A stretch of DNA of 64,000 nt from positions 1 to 64,000 of the forward strand of contig CAZRUM010000001.1 in assembly GCA_964603435.1 (NCBI GenBank). Reading direction: 5' to 3'. How positions within the stretch are numbered: position 1 is the stretch's first letter; every line of letters begins with the position of its first letter. The translations under genes and the position numbers were made by a program. Source of the DNA: CAZRUM01 sp964603435. Lineage in GTDB: Bacteria; Patescibacteriota; Patescibacteriia; Magasanikbacterales; UBA922. Of this stretch, positions 63,923 to 64,000 are shown piece after piece. The notes under the pieces are model-generated. The model was given only the letters and a program-made list of their open reading frames with translations, was not told the DNA's origin and did not search any database.

Positions 63923-64000
63923 ATTTTTATGTTTAAGTATAATTATATTAACAATTTTAGCTAATTTTAGCAAGGTTTGGTTCCCACCATTGGACACATT

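Overview
The window is AT-rich DNA carrying three runs of N (100, 100 and 10 bases), so it is an assembled, probably metagenomic, scaffold. The gene content suggests a streamlined Candidate Phyla Radiation (Patescibacteria) bacterium, most likely of Parcubacteria type. The evidence is housekeeping genes mixed with DUF5652 and DUF2391 membrane proteins, a four-helix-bundle protein, type IV secretion pilin-like membrane modules, a REP-type transposase and many unrecognised helical proteins. No rRNA is present. The two tRNAs do not encode CCA. The finer taxonomic placement is inference.

Layout. 0-3 kb: tsaD, an alpha/beta hydrolase and PRPP synthetase (+). 3-16 kb: mostly minus strand, with dnaE and pheT (each broken by an N gap), pheS, a block of unrecognised helical/membrane proteins, and the site-2 protease rseP. 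16-20.8 kb: lemA-htpX, an htpX 3'-end relic, a REP transposase, small membrane proteins and a MATE exporter. 20.8-24.8 kb: phosphomannomutase (-) and clpC (+). 24.8-33.3 kb: the most unusual protein block, made of an acidic-linker membrane protein, a membrane-anchored beta-propeller, a DsbA-like oxidoreductase, and two very large exported enzymes. Each large enzyme joins hydrolase domains to a type IV secretion pilin-like two-helix module (SGNH + pilin + lytic transglycosylase; phosphoesterase + SGNH + pilin + NlpC/P60-like). 33.3-46 kb: recG, tRNA-Arg, an LCP ligase, der, pth, dprA, a queuosine-precursor transporter, folC and topA. 46-47.6 kb: an accessory island with GC-rich minus-strand ORFs, two candidate small RNAs and a palindromic repeat. 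47.6-64 kb: rel, parB, a GIY-YIG element, parA, tRNA-Leu, a metallophosphoesterase, NUDIX, a COG2426 protein, a DD-carboxypeptidase, scpB-scpA, two membrane glycosyltransferases, aspS, an RNA m5C methyltransferase and asnS.

Expression signals fall into two classes. Many protein genes have a TANAAT -10 box only 6-9 bases before the start codon and no Shine-Dalgarno sequence, which suggests leaderless mRNAs. The tRNAs, the two candidate small RNAs and the GC-rich ORFs instead have promoters with -35 and -10 boxes exactly 17 bases apart, and the GC-rich ORFs also have Shine-Dalgarno sequences. Mobile and repeat DNA is visible as a GIY-YIG element inserted between parA and parB, a short gene-less relative between der and pth, palindromes inside the REP transposase and recG coding sequences, and a palindrome beside the htpX relic.
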